From Bactericera cockerelli (lineage: Eukaryota; Arthropoda; Insecta; Hemiptera; Triozidae), in the NCBI GenBank assembly GCA_024516035.1, contig CM044964.1:707667-771666 (forward strand): a stretch of 64,000 nt of DNA, given 5' to 3'. The first letter of the stretch is position 1; each line of letters begins with the position of its first letter. This document shows, piece by piece, positions 21,960 to 33,479 of the stretch. The translations under genes were made by a program, and so were the position numbers. The notes beneath the pieces were generated by a model. That model did no database searches. It worked only from the letters and a program-made list of their open reading frames with translations, and had not been told where the DNA came from.

Positions 21960-22790
21960 ACATACAAAAGGAGAGATAAAAAAAGAAGTATTAAATAACG
22001 AAAAGACTTGAAAAGCATGAGAAGGGATGACCATGCTGAGTATTTTCAAGGGACAAAAAGCAAAGCTTGAGGTTTTGCGAAAAATTAAATTGTTGAGGTT
22101 TTATCTCCAGGACAAAGTTGCCATTCCGACGGAATATAGGTACAATATAAATATTTTAAAGGGTGAATGTTGAAAACCAAAATCTTGCTAGGAGATTTTT
22201 TTTGTATGCTTGCAGAGCATGATAAACGATGAGTAAGAGAATTCTTCCTCTTAATCTCGTTTTATTTCTAACTCTTTTTGTAGCAAATAATTGTTTTAAA
22301 AAATTAATGAGGGAAATAATAAATATATAAACCCGAGGGAAGAAAGGGGAACGTAGGAGAATATAGATTAACAGAGAAAACTAATAGAAAGAAAGAACGG
22401 AAATATAATAACTTCAGAGAAAGGGAATTGATAAAGAGTGTATATAAATGCAGAGAAAATCTTAACAACAATGAGACGACATATATAATATATGATATAA
22501 TACATACATAATGTGTTTCATTATGCAGTTCCTGAAACATTAAACACAATTTACAAAAGATCTTTCAAATAAAATTAAATTCAAATTATTAAGACTTAAA
22601 CATAATTTAACAAAATATCATACATATAACATTATTATGATAGAAATTACATGATTAATAATTTCAAGAGACATGGACTAGGATCGAATGAAGAGAAGTA
22701 AGAATTACATCAAGAATAATGAAAGAGTATAGTAATAGCAACGCTTATTAGTTTCAGAGAAAAGAAATTGATAAAGAAAGTAACTAAATG
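21960..22790. other. AT-rich interval, no gene seen
   Basis: No frame, SINE or LINE signature recognised. Confidence 0.4.
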
Positions 22791-23165
22791 TAAAGAAGAA
22801 CCCAACATGCAAAGAAGGACCCAACACGCAAAGAAGGACCCAACACACAAAGAAGGACCCATTATGCAAAGAAGGACCCATCATGCAATGAAGAAACCCA
22901 ACGTATAAAGAAGAACACAACATGCAAAGAAGGACCCAACACGCAAAGAAGGACCCATCATGTAAAGAAGGACTCAACATGCAAAAACGAACAAAACGTA
23001 TAAAGGAAAAGACAACATGCAAAGAAGAATCTAACATGTAAAAAAGAACTGAATGCAAAGCAGAATCCAACCTGGAAAGAAGAATTCAACATGCAAAGAA
23101 GAGCCAAACAGCAAGAATCCAACATGTAAACAAGAATTCAACATGCAAAGAAGAAGCAAATGCAA
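22791..23165 (+). repeat. 19 bp minisatellite, about 20 copies
   Basis: Unit GCAAAGAAGGACCCAACAC. Central copies are near-identical and the right half is degenerate (GAATCCAACAT, GAATTCAACAT variants). The period is not a multiple of three, and the Cys/Leu-rich minus-strand frame over it is a by-product. Confidence 0.9.
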
Positions 23166-23259
23166 AGTGAAGAGACAATTGATAATGACATAGTAAAAGC
23201 ACCTACCAATTCCAAAGGAAGGGAGGTCAAAGAGACCTCTTGTTGTGAAATTAGGAGAC

Positions 23260-23283
23260 TTGAAAGAGAGACAGAAAGAAAGA

Positions 23284-23339
<56 letters not shown>

Positions 23340-23356
23340 AAGAGAGAGAAGAGAAA

Positions 23357-23387
<31 letters not shown>

Positions 23388-23560
23388 AAAAAAGAGAGAG
23401 AGAGAAGAGAAGAGAGAGAAAGAGAGAGAGAGAAAGAGAGAAGGAGAGAGAGAAAGAAAGAGAAAGAGAGAGAGAAAGAGAGATAGAGAGAGAAAGACAA
23501 AGAGAATAAAGAAAGGTAGAGCTAGAGAGTCTTTTCAAAGTATAGGAGAGAGAGAGATGT
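23260..23560. repeat. (AG)n tract
   Basis: About 250 bp of GAGAGAGAGAAA-type repeat. The Arg/Glu/Lys or Ser/Leu frames are not genes. Confidence 0.9.
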
Positions 23561-23569
23561 AGTTAGGAA

Positions 23570-23990
23570 TTAATTTTGTAGAGTGCCTTTTAGTGTGTGG
23601 TTTTCTGAGGCTTACTTTGAAAGGTTCTCTTGTTGTCTTTCTCACTAGCTAACTTATTTTTCTATCTTAATTTTCAACTACAGTTACGATACTTAATTGC
23701 AAATCCCTAAAAATCTCCAACCCTTGATCTTTTTCTCTCTTTCATATTCGTTTACTTCGAACCACTTATTCTCTTTTTTCAATCCCAAAAATCTCTTTAC
23801 TCTAGTATATTGCTCAATTATTGTAGTTGAGAAAAAGAGAGATTATGATCAGAACGAGATGATGATGGTTTTTTTTTTTTTAAGTCTGTACACACGCAGT
23901 AGTTTACTGCCTTTACATGTACAGCTTGTTTCGTTACATAAAAATCTATATGTAACAAAACAAATTTATATATGTATGCATAATATATTA
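23570..23990. other. No gene seen
   Basis: Mixed AT-rich sequence up to the 3' end of the next LINE fragment. Confidence 0.4.
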
Positions 23991-24425
23991 CTAGTTGTAA
24001 TTTTCTAATAGAAGAGTGCACTGTTCTTTAAATTTGTCTTTTGAATCACTTAATTCAAGTTGAAATGAATATGTATTGTAAAGTTTCAAGGCTGATAATA
24101 GTGGTGATTCCATATGGACTTGATTTGTTATTGGTATGATAAAATAATCACTATCAGCATTGTTCTGTGATTCAGTTCTTCTATTCCTTAGTCTTAAATT
24201 GGGGACTTTGATTTTTATTTTTTGAATGAGGTTTGGAAGGTTTATTTTATTATTTATAAGTTCGTGTACAAATAATAATTTAGATTTATTTCTCCTATTT
24301 TCGAGAGATTCAATGGACATTTGTTCCCTTAGTAATGTGTATGATATAGGATTGGGGTAGGCTGGATAAAATCCGTTTATCTTAAAGAATAGTACTCTTA
24401 CAAAGTTTGCTTGTACTCTTTCGAC
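23991..24425 (-). pseudogene. LINE ORF2 C-terminal fragment
   Basis: The minus-strand frame reads PVERVQANFVRVLFFKINGF, YPAYPNPISYTLLREQM, SLENRRNKSKLLFVHELINN and ESPLLSALKLYNTY, then a stop. The C-terminus of the LINE at 25601-26422 shows the same blocks in order (IEKIQSTFVRYLFKKENGFY, ISYNTLLEMLDINSLELRRK, ESPLNRAMTLCNEV). RT core is absent. Homology begins at about 24425; codons upstream of that are not LINE-like. Confidence 0.75.
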
Positions 24426-24539
24426 TGGTAAACTTATAAAAACCTTACAGACAATAGAAAATAAAATGTGACAGACTGCTACTATTTTCATGTATATTTT
24501 TCAGGTAATAGAAAGTTAGTAACATTAGTAGAAAAAAAA

Positions 24540-24588
24540 AACAGAAAAATAGAAAGAAATGATTCAGAGAGAAAAAGAGCGAGAAAGA

Positions 24589-24629
<41 letters not shown>

Positions 24630-25180
24630 TAAAAATAATGAGTATGAAGGAGAGAAAAAAGTGGAGAAAATAGGCACATGGATGTGATTTAAAAAGGAAG
24701 TAGGTCAAAAAACAAAAGATAAAAGAACAAAGCCGCCGAGATAGAAAAGGAAAGGAGAGAGACAGGGAGAGGTAAAGAGAGGAAGAGAAAGAGGAAGACA
24801 TACAATTATACTAGGAGAGAGGAAGAAAAATGTAGATAGGAGAAGAAAAGAGAAGAGATAGAAGTAGTTTGGAGAGACGAAATGAGAAAGAGAGAAAGTT
24901 AGAAAGAAGAAGAGGTAGGAAAGTGGAAACGAATAGATATTATAGATATTAAAATAGGAGAGGGAAAAGGAAGGGATAAAAATGGAAGTGTTTGGAAGGA
25001 CGAAATGAGAAAGATAAAGTTAGAAGAAGAAGAGGTAGGACAGTGGAAACGAATAGATATTATGGAGAGAGAAAAAGAAATGTAGATATGGCTAGAGAGG
25101 CTACAGAGAAAGATGATCAGAGGGAGAATTATAGAAATAGAGAGGATAAAGAGGGAAAGAGAGGAAGAGCAAATTAGACG
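24540..25180. repeat. Purine-rich DNA with a ~122 bp duplication
   Basis: AG tract at 24560-24630, then AG-rich DNA in which GTGGAAACGAATAGATATTA and its flanks occur at about 24922 and 25043. Confidence 0.65.
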
Positions 25181-25468
25181 GATTGCTAGCATACCATACG
25201 GTGTGCAATATAATGCACTCTCTAAATGACAAACTGATTGACATGGGTCTAATTATTTTCAAATTTGAACCCATAACAATCACTTTGGTCTGACTTATCT
25301 TTGTTGTTTTGTAATTCCGCCCCATTTTAAAGGATAAACAAATTATATTGTAATTCCGCGCTATTTCATGGGATAAACAAAGTATTGTTTTATTAGAAAT
25401 GGTATGATGGTGGAGAATGTCCTAGGCATTACCACCAACCTTGATCAAACTTTATTTAATGCTCTGGT

Positions 25469-26424
25469 AATTTTTTTTTTTTTTTTTTTTTTTTTTATTA
25501 AGAACATAACATTGTTTCAAAAATAATTCTTATAACTATAAATTGAAACAACAATACCAATGTTCACATTAAAATTAAATAATTAATTAAGAACTTAAAA
25601 CTATAGCGAACTAAAAACTAATTGTCTTACATTTGCTTTAAAAGCTTCCTTAGACAGTAAAAAGTCGTCTGTGCTTAAGTGTACTTCATTACATAGAGTC
25701 ATTGCTCTGTTCAGTGGCGATTCATGAAGTTTAGTAAGTCTAGGATGAGGGACTGTGAAGGTTTCAATATTTGTATTTCTTAAAATGGGGTTTGGTGTTT
25801 TTTCCACTATTTTTTCTTTGAGTTCTAGACATGTAATATTATTGTTTACAAGATTATAAATTAACATCACTAGGTCTACTTTACGTCTTAATTCAAGAGA
25901 ATTAATATCAAGCATTTCTAGAAGGGTGTTGTAGGAAATAGCTTCCGGGTATTTTGGATAAAACCCGTTTTCTTTTTTAAATAGGTATCTAACAAATGTG
26001 GACTGAATTTTTTCAATTGTTTTTGATTCTAATTTCGAGTTTGGATCCCATAATATTGATCCATACTCCACAGTAGATCTCACTAGTGATAAAAATAGCG
26101 TTCTTAAAACATCAATATCCTTAACGTGTTTTCCGAATCGAATAATGAGGCCAAGTTTTCTATAAGCTCGTTTTAGCATGTTTGCACGATGTTCGTTAAA
26201 TTTATGTTCACTGTCAATTATAATACCCAAATCTTTATGAGAATTTACTTTTTCTATACAGATGTCTCCCATTTTGTAGTTATAGTTTATATTGACTTTT
26301 TTTCTTGTGATAGTTATTTGTTTTGATTTGGATGGATGGAAATTTAGCCCAATCAAGTGAAGTTTTTGTCTAACTATGTTGAGATCTTCCTGCAATTTTT
26401 GGCAGTCATTTATGTAATACATAA
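25469..26424 (-). mobile_element. 5'-truncated LINE with poly(A) tail
   Basis: A plus-strand T run at about 25469-25497 is the poly(A) tail of a minus-strand insert. Coding sequence 25601-26422 begins just after where the FADD catalytic box would be (DCQKLQEDLNIVRQKLHLIG), includes the thumb motif HKDLGIIIDSEHKFNEH and the C-terminal blocks shared with 23991-24425. The frame is intact to its stop, suggesting a fairly young truncated copy. Confidence 0.8.
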
Positions 26425-26704
26425 TTTTTTTTTTAAAATAAAATTTGTTCGTATTTGTGAATTGTTTGTAACATTGTATTGTACTGCGCCTTCATGTAAG
26501 TTGGGGTTGTAGTACAATTATTAAAGTTGACATTAAGAAAGTGTAATTATGTACATCGCACAATTTTCTATTGTCTATAATACGAGCTTTTGGAAATAAT
26601 TCTCAAACTTTGGATCGAAAATAATGTAAGCTGTTTTTTGAGAATATTCTTGCAAATGCTATGTATTTCTACCTATGTCAATCAGGACTTTGAACTCACT
26701 ATTT

Positions 26705-26835
26705 GGATTAAAATATTCTGGTCTTTTTCTGTAAGTTACAAACCTGGTTTTCCTCATATAAAACCGACCTTGCTAAAATTCTGCATCATTGGGACTCAAA
26801 CCACCGACCTCTTGATTACGATGGATCTGGTTACT
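26705..26835 (-). mobile_element. Degenerate tRNA-derived SINE head
   Basis: The minus strand shows B-box GTCGGTGGTTTGAGTCCC after a tRNA-like first half (GACAGTAACCAGATCCATCG), like family G. Confidence 0.4.
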
Positions 26836-26899
26836 GTCGAGGTGACATTTATTCTATCCTGTATATTTTGGCGTGCAAGAAATCCGAACGAAAGAAAAT

Positions 26900-29800
26900 T
26901 ACGAAAACCTTTTTTTTTTTTCTTGTTTTTGTTATTGTTGGTGTTTTTTTATTGTTGTTTTTGTTGTTGTTGTTTTTATTTTATTTTTATTTTTATTTTA
27001 CATATAATAAACGGGCGGACCCATGGCTAACTAATACAATATTTGGCCTATCTAGCTTAATGTATAATAATACTAAACTTATTAACTAGCTTAAAAAATA
27101 ATGCTCATAAGAGAATATTAAAATTAACACTATATCTCTAAACTAAAGTGAAGAGGGGGAAGGGGAATTGTCCAGATGGAAAGAAGAAGAAGAAAAAGGG
27201 GGGAAAAAGAATGTTCAAGGCGAGAGTTCTAGTTTACCAAGGAAATGGATTTTCAATTGATCAACTGTTGTGGAGAATATGTCGATTTCAGAGGACAAAA
27301 TGTTTGCTGTTCTCTGAATGCGGATCAAGGGCGAATTTTGCATATAATTTGAACGAGCAAAAGATGGATAGAAAGGAATAGATTTCCGTGTAGGATAAGT
27401 GGGTCTGTTAACAATGATATAATCATTCAAGCTAGGAGCGTTTAGATTACCATGAATAATTTTATGAAGAGTAATCATATCAAAAATAGTTCTTCGATCA
27501 GATAAAGGTAAGAGTGTAAGAGAAGATTCCAATGCAGTGTAGGATAGATAAGGTGTACACATCTTTCTTGACATAATTCTAAGAGCTCTGTGCTGTATAC
27601 GTTCCAGAGCTTGAATATGACATGCGTAGGATGGGTTCCAGATAGGAGACGCAAACTCCAGTATTCCTCGGACAAGAGAACAAAAGAGGATCTTTAGAGG
27701 CAAGACATTTGGGAGATCTCTAGACGTTCGAAACACATAACCTAGGACTTTCGAGGCTTTAGAAGTGATCATATTTATGTGGGGAACAAAACTCATTTTA
27801 GAATCAAAAATCACACCAAGATCTCTCACAGTGGAACAACGAGTAACATTAGAATGATCAATTGTATAAGTATAAAACTTTGGATTAACTGATCTAGAAA
27901 AAGTAATCACATTACATTTAGAGGGATTCACAGTGAGTTCGTTACAAGTAAACCAATCACAGAGCGCGGAAAGTGCATCTTGAAGAATAGCATGGTCAGC
28001 TGGAGAATTTATGCTCCGAAATAGTTTGAAGTCGTCACAGAAAAGCAAGAATTCAACATCAAAATGTGACAAACATGTATTGACTTCATTGATAAACAAG
28101 AGAAACAGTATGGGACCTAGATGGCTTCCTTGGGGAACACCTGAAGAAGAGACAAAACTATCTGAAACTGATAAACCAACACGCACAAGACATTGTCTTT
28201 GAGAAAGATAAGAAGAAAACCAACAATGGAGAAGTCCTGTGAACCCAAACGATGATAATTTGTCCAAGAGTAATCTATGGTTTACCCTATCAAAAGCCTT
28301 AGATAGGTCTAAATATATAGAATCAACTTGAATCTGAGAAGAAAGATTGTTAAAGATAAATTGTGAATAGCAAAGAAGGTTGGATGTAACAGACTTATGT
28401 GGAAGAAAGCCATGCTGATTCGAGATAATCCTACTGAAGATAAAGGGAGCAATTTCATCAAGGACAAGAGATTCAAAAAGTTTTGGAATGGATGACAAGA
28501 TTGTAATGGGGCGATAATTACTGATATCTAGCCTGGAGAGACCTTTCTTGGGTACAGGACTAATGAAAGATTTCTTCCAGACCTCTGGAAATATGCCTTG
28601 ATCAACGGACTGTCTGAAGATGAAAGATAGAGGTTTAGACAATGTATGGCAGCACATCTTAAGGAATATAGGTGGGATACCGTCGGGTCCCATACCTTTG
28701 GAAGGATCTAAAGACTGAAGTTTTCTAAATACCTTGAAGTCTGATACATCAATAGTGTCAATAGTCTCAAAGACGTTAGCAAGATTTGTTTCAGGAGAGC
28801 AAAGAGGTGTATTGGTAAATGCCGAGGAAAAGTGACGAGAGAATAGATCTGCAGAAGATTTTGAAGAAGATGAAGAAATTCCATTGTAATGAAGGTTTTT
28901 TGGAAGGGAGCTGTCAGACCTGAGCGATTTTTCGAACTTCCAAAAGAAACGTGGATTCTCCTTAAGACTTTGCTCAACTGAAAGAAGATATGACTGGTAG
29001 CATTCATTAGAAACAGATTTACACAAAGTTCGAAGACGGGAAAATTCAAGATAAGACTGACGATCACGACGGATTTTGTAAGAACGGTGTGCTTGTTTCT
29101 TTTGAATGATGAGTGACTTTAAGTAAGAAGAGTACCATCTTGGAAAATTGTCATTTTTTGACTTGACCAAAGGAACAAACGCACGAATTACATCAAATAC
29201 CAAGTCATAAAATCGCTTGGTATTAATATCCACGCTATGACTATTGAGATAAGAGTCCCAGTTAAGAAAATCAAAAATACGATTGATAGCATTATAATCA
29301 CCTTTTCTGAAGTTGAAGTAAGAATAACTATCGTTAATGGTCGGGATACAGTAGGAAAGGTTACATGAGAACAAGAGAGGTGGATGGTGATTATCGACAG
29401 GAAGAAATGATTCCAATTTCTCGACAATGCACTCTGAGTGATCTTCTGAAGAGAATACAAGATCTAAAGTTCTCCCAAGAGTGTTACATACCTTATTTAG
29501 CTGAGAAAAGTTGTGAAATGCCACTTGTTCAAGGGTATGAGAGCTTTGAACTGACACACTTGAAGTCAAAACAGACTCAGGTGAAGACCAATCTAGTTCT
29601 GACAAGTTGTAGTCTCCTAGTAAAAAGAATTTATCAGAAGGATAGATATTTCGAATTCTATCCACCTCCTCCCAGTGAGATGAATATAATGAGAGGGATG
29701 ACCTAGGTGGTATGTAAACAACACCGATCACAAACTTCTCCCTGCTGGTGCCAGGCAGTGAAACACGAATAAAAACATGTTCCACATTTTCAGACTGTAG

Positions 29801-31180
29801 TGAGATTTGATGAACCGGGAACGAGTTGTCCAGTGCTAAAAGCACACCACCGCCATCAGTCTTCTCACTTGTACTACTGGAACGATCTGAACGAAAAACA
29901 GAGTAGTTTGAAAAACCTAGTTCTGATGTAAGAACAGACTCATTCAAATTGGTCTCAGTGAATGCAAAGCACTGATGATTATTTAGAGGAATATTTACCC
30001 TAAGTTTTCGTAATTTAGACCGTAACCCCCTTACATTTTGGTAGAAGACGCAAAATGTACTAGCTGATTTACTGTAACATCGAGAAGAAGAAGAGATATT
30101 ACGAAAGGAAGGAGTTGAAGCGGGTACTATAAAAATTAAGTTGTTGAAATTACGCCCTCGGCTTACTTCATTACTATAATTTGACTCAATGAAATTTTGT
30201 TCTTCTGTGGGAGAATAATAAATATTTGTCACATGGTGGTAGTCAAGGCTAATTGCATTTTCTGAGGAGCTATAAAAAGAAGATGGAACTGGTGATCGAA
30301 GAGAAAAACCATAGGGATTTGGCAGTGAAGTGCTAGAATTGGAAGAAGTCGACAGAAATGAACCATAAGGAGAAGGAGATAAAAGAGAAGAACTGCAGGA
30401 AGATGAGTGAAGAGGTGCTAGCGGTGATAAAACAGAGGAGCAGATTGTACTTGATTCTTGATTAAGTAGTCTTGGAATGAAAGTAGGTGCTAGTGGTGAT
30501 AGAGATGAAGTACTAGAGTTATGATGAGATGAGTTCTCAACTAAAATCAAATTTGGATTGAAAGGGAGGGCATGTGGAGAGAGTGATGAATAGTGCAAAA
30601 TATTTGGAACTGCATTAGATGTTGAAGGGACTCCGGGAGGAAAAGCAGGTAAGAATGAATTCGGGTTAGTATCCGCCAATAAGGTAGGGGCGGAGGGTGT
30701 AGAAGAGTTTGATGGTGTACCGAGCAATCGATCACACTCTGAAGAAGAAGAAAGAGAAGAGATAGTATTTAGATTCCTGATCATTGAACTCTGAAATAGT
30801 TTCATAAACATTAAATAACGGTAAGATACACTGAATTGTTTTAAAACAAACATTAAATACGATGGTAAGTTGACAAAAAGTGGGGATCGGATACAAGAAA
30901 AAACTGAAAGACTAGAATAATAATTAATAAGGTATGATAAAAAGAAACTATAAGAAACTTTTGTTCTTGTTGTTGTTGTTGATGGTGTTGTTCCTCTTCT
31001 TTTTCTCATTGTTTCTTTTTTTCCAAGAGATTTTCTTGCTATGCTCACAAACAAATCCTTGTCTTGTAAAAAAACCTTACAGGTCCTCACATGCTTCTTC
31101 TCTCTTACTATTTCTCTCTCTCTCTCATTCTTCTCTCTTTTTCTCTATCTCCTAATCTCTTTCTGATTTTCTAGTCTTAT
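26900..31180 (-). mobile_element. Jockey-type LINE, nearly full ORF2, A/CA-rich 3' end
   Basis: The coding region is followed on the minus strand by about 200 bp of 3' UTR and an A-rich tail (AAAATAAAAATAAAATAAAAACAACAAC type) near 26905-27000. No separate ORF1 with CCHC knuckles is visible upstream of 31090; the preceding minus-strand DNA is AG-rich. Confidence 0.8.
27215..31090 (-). CDS. LINE protein: Ser/Pro-rich N-terminus, APE endonuclease, reverse transcriptase
   Basis: An open frame of about 1,291 codons. The most upstream codon is GTG; the first ATG is about residue 28 (MRKRRG), giving roughly 1,263 residues. Residues ~105-340 are strikingly Ser/Pro/Asn-rich. Then the APE endonuclease: FYQNVRGLRSK near 348, TETNLNES, FLLGDYN near 485, DNHHPPLLF. 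RT from about 760: PSKGMGPDGIPPIFL, NYRPITILSSIPK, YLDLSKAFDRVNH near 927, SSGVPQGSHLGPILF near 978, LLFCDDFKLF near 1015, VRDLGVIFDSKMSF, then a C-terminal helix region. FCDD replaces the more usual FADD; both catalytic aspartates are kept. No internal stop, so this copy may still encode a full enzyme. The promoter and ORF1 are not seen. Confidence 0.88.
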   Translation of the reverse strand: MRTCKVFLQDKDLFVSIARKSLGKKETMRKRRGTTPSTTTTRTKVSYSFFLSYLINYYSSLSVFSCIRSPLFVNLPSYLMFVLKQFSVSYRYLMFMKLFQSSMIRNLNTISSLSSSSECDRLLGTPSNSSTPSAPTLLADTNPNSFLPAFPPGVPSTSNAVPNILHYSSLSPHALPFNPNLILVENSSHHNSSTSSLSPLAPTFIPRLLNQESSTICSSVLSPLAPLHSSSCSSSLLSPSPYGSFLSTSSNSSTSLPNPYGFSLRSPVPSSFYSSSENAISLDYHHVTNIYYSPTEEQNFIESNYSNEVSRGRNFNNLIFIVPASTPSFRNISSSSRCYSKSASTFCVFYQNVRGLRSKLRKLRVNIPLNNHQCFAFTETNLNESVLTSELGFSNYSVFRSDRSSSTSEKTDGGGVLLALDNSFPVHQISLQSENVEHVFIRVSLPGTSREKFVIGVVYIPPRSSLSLYSSHWEEVDRIRNIYPSDKFFLLGDYNLSELDWSSPESVLTSSVSVQSSHTLEQVAFHNFSQLNKVCNTLGRTLDLVFSSEDHSECIVEKLESFLPVDNHHPPLLFSCNLSYCIPTINDSYSYFNFRKGDYNAINRIFDFLNWDSYLNSHSVDINTKRFYDLVFDVIRAFVPLVKSKNDNFPRWYSSYLKSLIIQKKQAHRSYKIRRDRQSYLEFSRLRTLCKSVSNECYQSYLLSVEQSLKENPRFFWKFEKSLRSDSSLPKNLHYNGISSSSSKSSADLFSRHFSSAFTNTPLCSPETNLANVFETIDTIDVSDFKVFRKLQSLDPSKGMGPDGIPPIFLKMCCHTLSKPLSFIFRQSVDQGIFPEVWKKSFISPVPKKGLSRLDISNYRPITILSSIPKLFESLVLDEIAPFIFSRIISNQHGFLPHKSVTSNLLCYSQFIFNNLSSQIQVDSIYLDLSKAFDRVNHRLLLDKLSSFGFTGLLHCWFSSYLSQRQCLVRVGLSVSDSFVSSSGVPQGSHLGPILFLLFINEVNTCLSHFDVEFLLFCDDFKLFRSINSPADHAILQDALSALCDWFTCNELTVNPSKCNVITFSRSVNPKFYTYTIDHSNVTRCSTVRDLGVIFDSKMSFVPHINMITSKASKVLGYVFRTSRDLPNVLPLKILFCSLVRGILEFASPIWNPSYACHIQALERIQHRALRIMSRKMCTPYLSYTALESSLTLLPLSDRRTIFDMITLHKIIHGNLNAPSLNDYIIVNRPTYPTRKSIPFYPSFARSNYMQNSPLIRIQRTANILSSEIDIFSTTVDQLKIHFLGKLELSP

Positions 31181-31189
31181 GTACCTATA

Positions 31190-33470
31190 GTATTTTTTCT
31201 TGTCTATTCGACTATGTAGCCTGATTCATCTTAGGACATGATTATCATTTTGACAGCATTTAAAATAAGTACATATTAGGTATCATGAGTGGATCGCGCA
31301 CAAAAGTAGTAATTTTTGTAATACACAATTGTTCAATGAATGCTCTTGTATTACATTTTTTTTTTTGTAAATAAAATTTGAATTAAAATATGTATATAAT
31401 AAATTCTGCTCGGTTGGGTGTACATGTACAACCCCGTCACCTGGTAAAAGCTATGTTCGCCACTACTCAGCATAGATGATTACCACGGAGCTACCTACGT
31501 CGAAAAAAATGCCCCAGACTTTTCTTTGACCCTGTATTTTAACAGTCCTTTGTTTCTTTCTAACAAACAAACACGTGTGGAACTAATAGTGCTTACTAGG
31601 TAAAACTTTGTCTAGAATAGGCTTATTCTCTGTAAACTCGACGCTTATCGCCCCTTCAATTTTCGTCAAAACCCCTGCATTCTTCATCCTCATGTAGCCC
31701 CTTCAATTTCCATCCAAAACCCTACAATCTTCATTCTCTTAATGAGGCTTATTCGAGACTTATGTTACTACTTCAATTGCCATTCCTCGTCTACCCTCGT
31801 TTTGTGTTGTTGTTTAAATGGGATTTCACTCTCAATCCTCACCGAGATTCAGGTTTACCATTTGTCGGATTGTTTCTTTGCCTATATGTATTAAGCATTT
31901 AATTAATTTGTTTTTATTGTCTTCTTCTATCTAGTTCGCCATATCTTATACTTATATCCCAGGACAGCAAGACTGTTTACTCCAGTTTTGTATTTGATTT
32001 TTTTTTTTGTTCAATTTGGGTTTAACGTCGCTTGTTAGATATTATCCATATTCATGTTTTGGTTGGTTCCAAGATTGCTAGAATTCATCTTTCGATATTC
32101 CAAGCAGCATTTTTATTCCATAAATTCTCTAACTAAGCTTTCTCAAAAGAATATCATAATGTCTGTCCTTCTAGTAGTATCTAAAATATTGTATCTTGAT
32201 TTAAAATTCTGGATTCTAAAAGTCTTTGTAGAATCTTAGACTTGTCATTGAGATTTAAAGAGCCATTTATATTCACTTAAGTTTATTCCAAAGGTTTATA
32301 GCAAACCTAGCTTATTTCAGAGGATGTCACAGAACGATACTAACTCATTCCAAAGGATTTCATTTAAGCTCATGAAGGGTTCTAAGAATTCTGAGCTTCC
32401 TTTAATTCTATTGTTTCAAAATACTCTAAACTCTAAAATTCCATCAACTTTCCTAGAACCAAACTTGTTTCAGGGGTTCCTATAATTTTGGAATACAAAT
32501 CGATGTTTCAGAAGTTATTGTTAAAACATTAAATTTTCCTAGAACTCTATTTGATTAACTTAAACTCATGCGTCCGTGCTATCGGTGGATTACAAGTTCT
32601 TGTGTTCAAAGCATTTAATTTAATTAGAGAATCTGCTGTATTTGTGGTGCCAAGATTCCTGGAATTTGATATAATAATAATATTAATAAATTTAGTCGAT
32701 TTTCATTAATATTACCGTTAGTCAATTCGCGATTAATTTTTTCAAGAAATTCAACCTGAACATGAAAGAGTTACAAACAATTTCTGAAACAATTTTAAAA
32801 GATTCAATATATATACTGAAACAACACATTTACAAGTTAAAAAAAAAATAAGGCGAAAAAAAAAATGTTTTTTAAATTGATTGTTATGCTGTGATTGTTA
32901 GCAACCCACCATATGGTGGGCAGCATGAATATTTGTTAAAAAATAAATATTATTCTTCTTCTTCATTGCTAAAAGTTCCGCTAAGTATATTTTGTACTTT
33001 TCGGGAGCTTTGATTCTCATATTCTTGTTAATACTTTTTGATTTTCATTTTGATCTTGAATTTCGTTGTTGTTCAAAAAAAAAAAAAAATATTTCTCTTT
33101 TTATTTTGTTTTCATCTTCTATTTCTACAACTCGTTTGCTAAGTTGTTTAAAATTGTTGTTACATGATATGCTACAGTTGATTTTCCTTAGTTGTTTTTC
33201 TCAACACAGTTTTTTTTAACTTTGTGAAATGGTACCATTCAAACATTTTAGAATATGTAAAACTATTGAAATTGATCATTACCTTCTGAGCAACTTTGGT
33301 TTTGTGTGTGTCTGGCGGTCTGTTTTTCTGCTACCTCAGAGTTTCAGAGAGACAGCTCGAATGATTGAAAATAGTTCTTGCGTTCTCAGTCAAGCTACAA
33401 CATTGGAATATGTTCTTTAGCTGAAACACTTTGGCCGAGGTGTGAATAACACCCTAGAGAGAGAAACAAA
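31190..33470. other. AT-rich interval, no gene seen
   Basis: Poly-T runs, an RTE-like phrase GGGTTTAACGTCGCTTGTTAG near 32020, a perfect 16 bp palindrome CCCACCATATGGTGGG at 32905-32920, and T-rich DNA. No convincing exon or RNA gene. Confidence 0.4.
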
Positions 33471-33479
33471 TTATAATTT

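Noticed and set aside
22705..23070. Cys/Leu-rich 121-codon minus frame
   Set aside because: By-product of the 19 bp minisatellite.
28011..29706. Plus-strand frames at 28.0-28.2 and 29.4-29.7 kb
   Set aside because: Antisense shadows of the long LINE protein.
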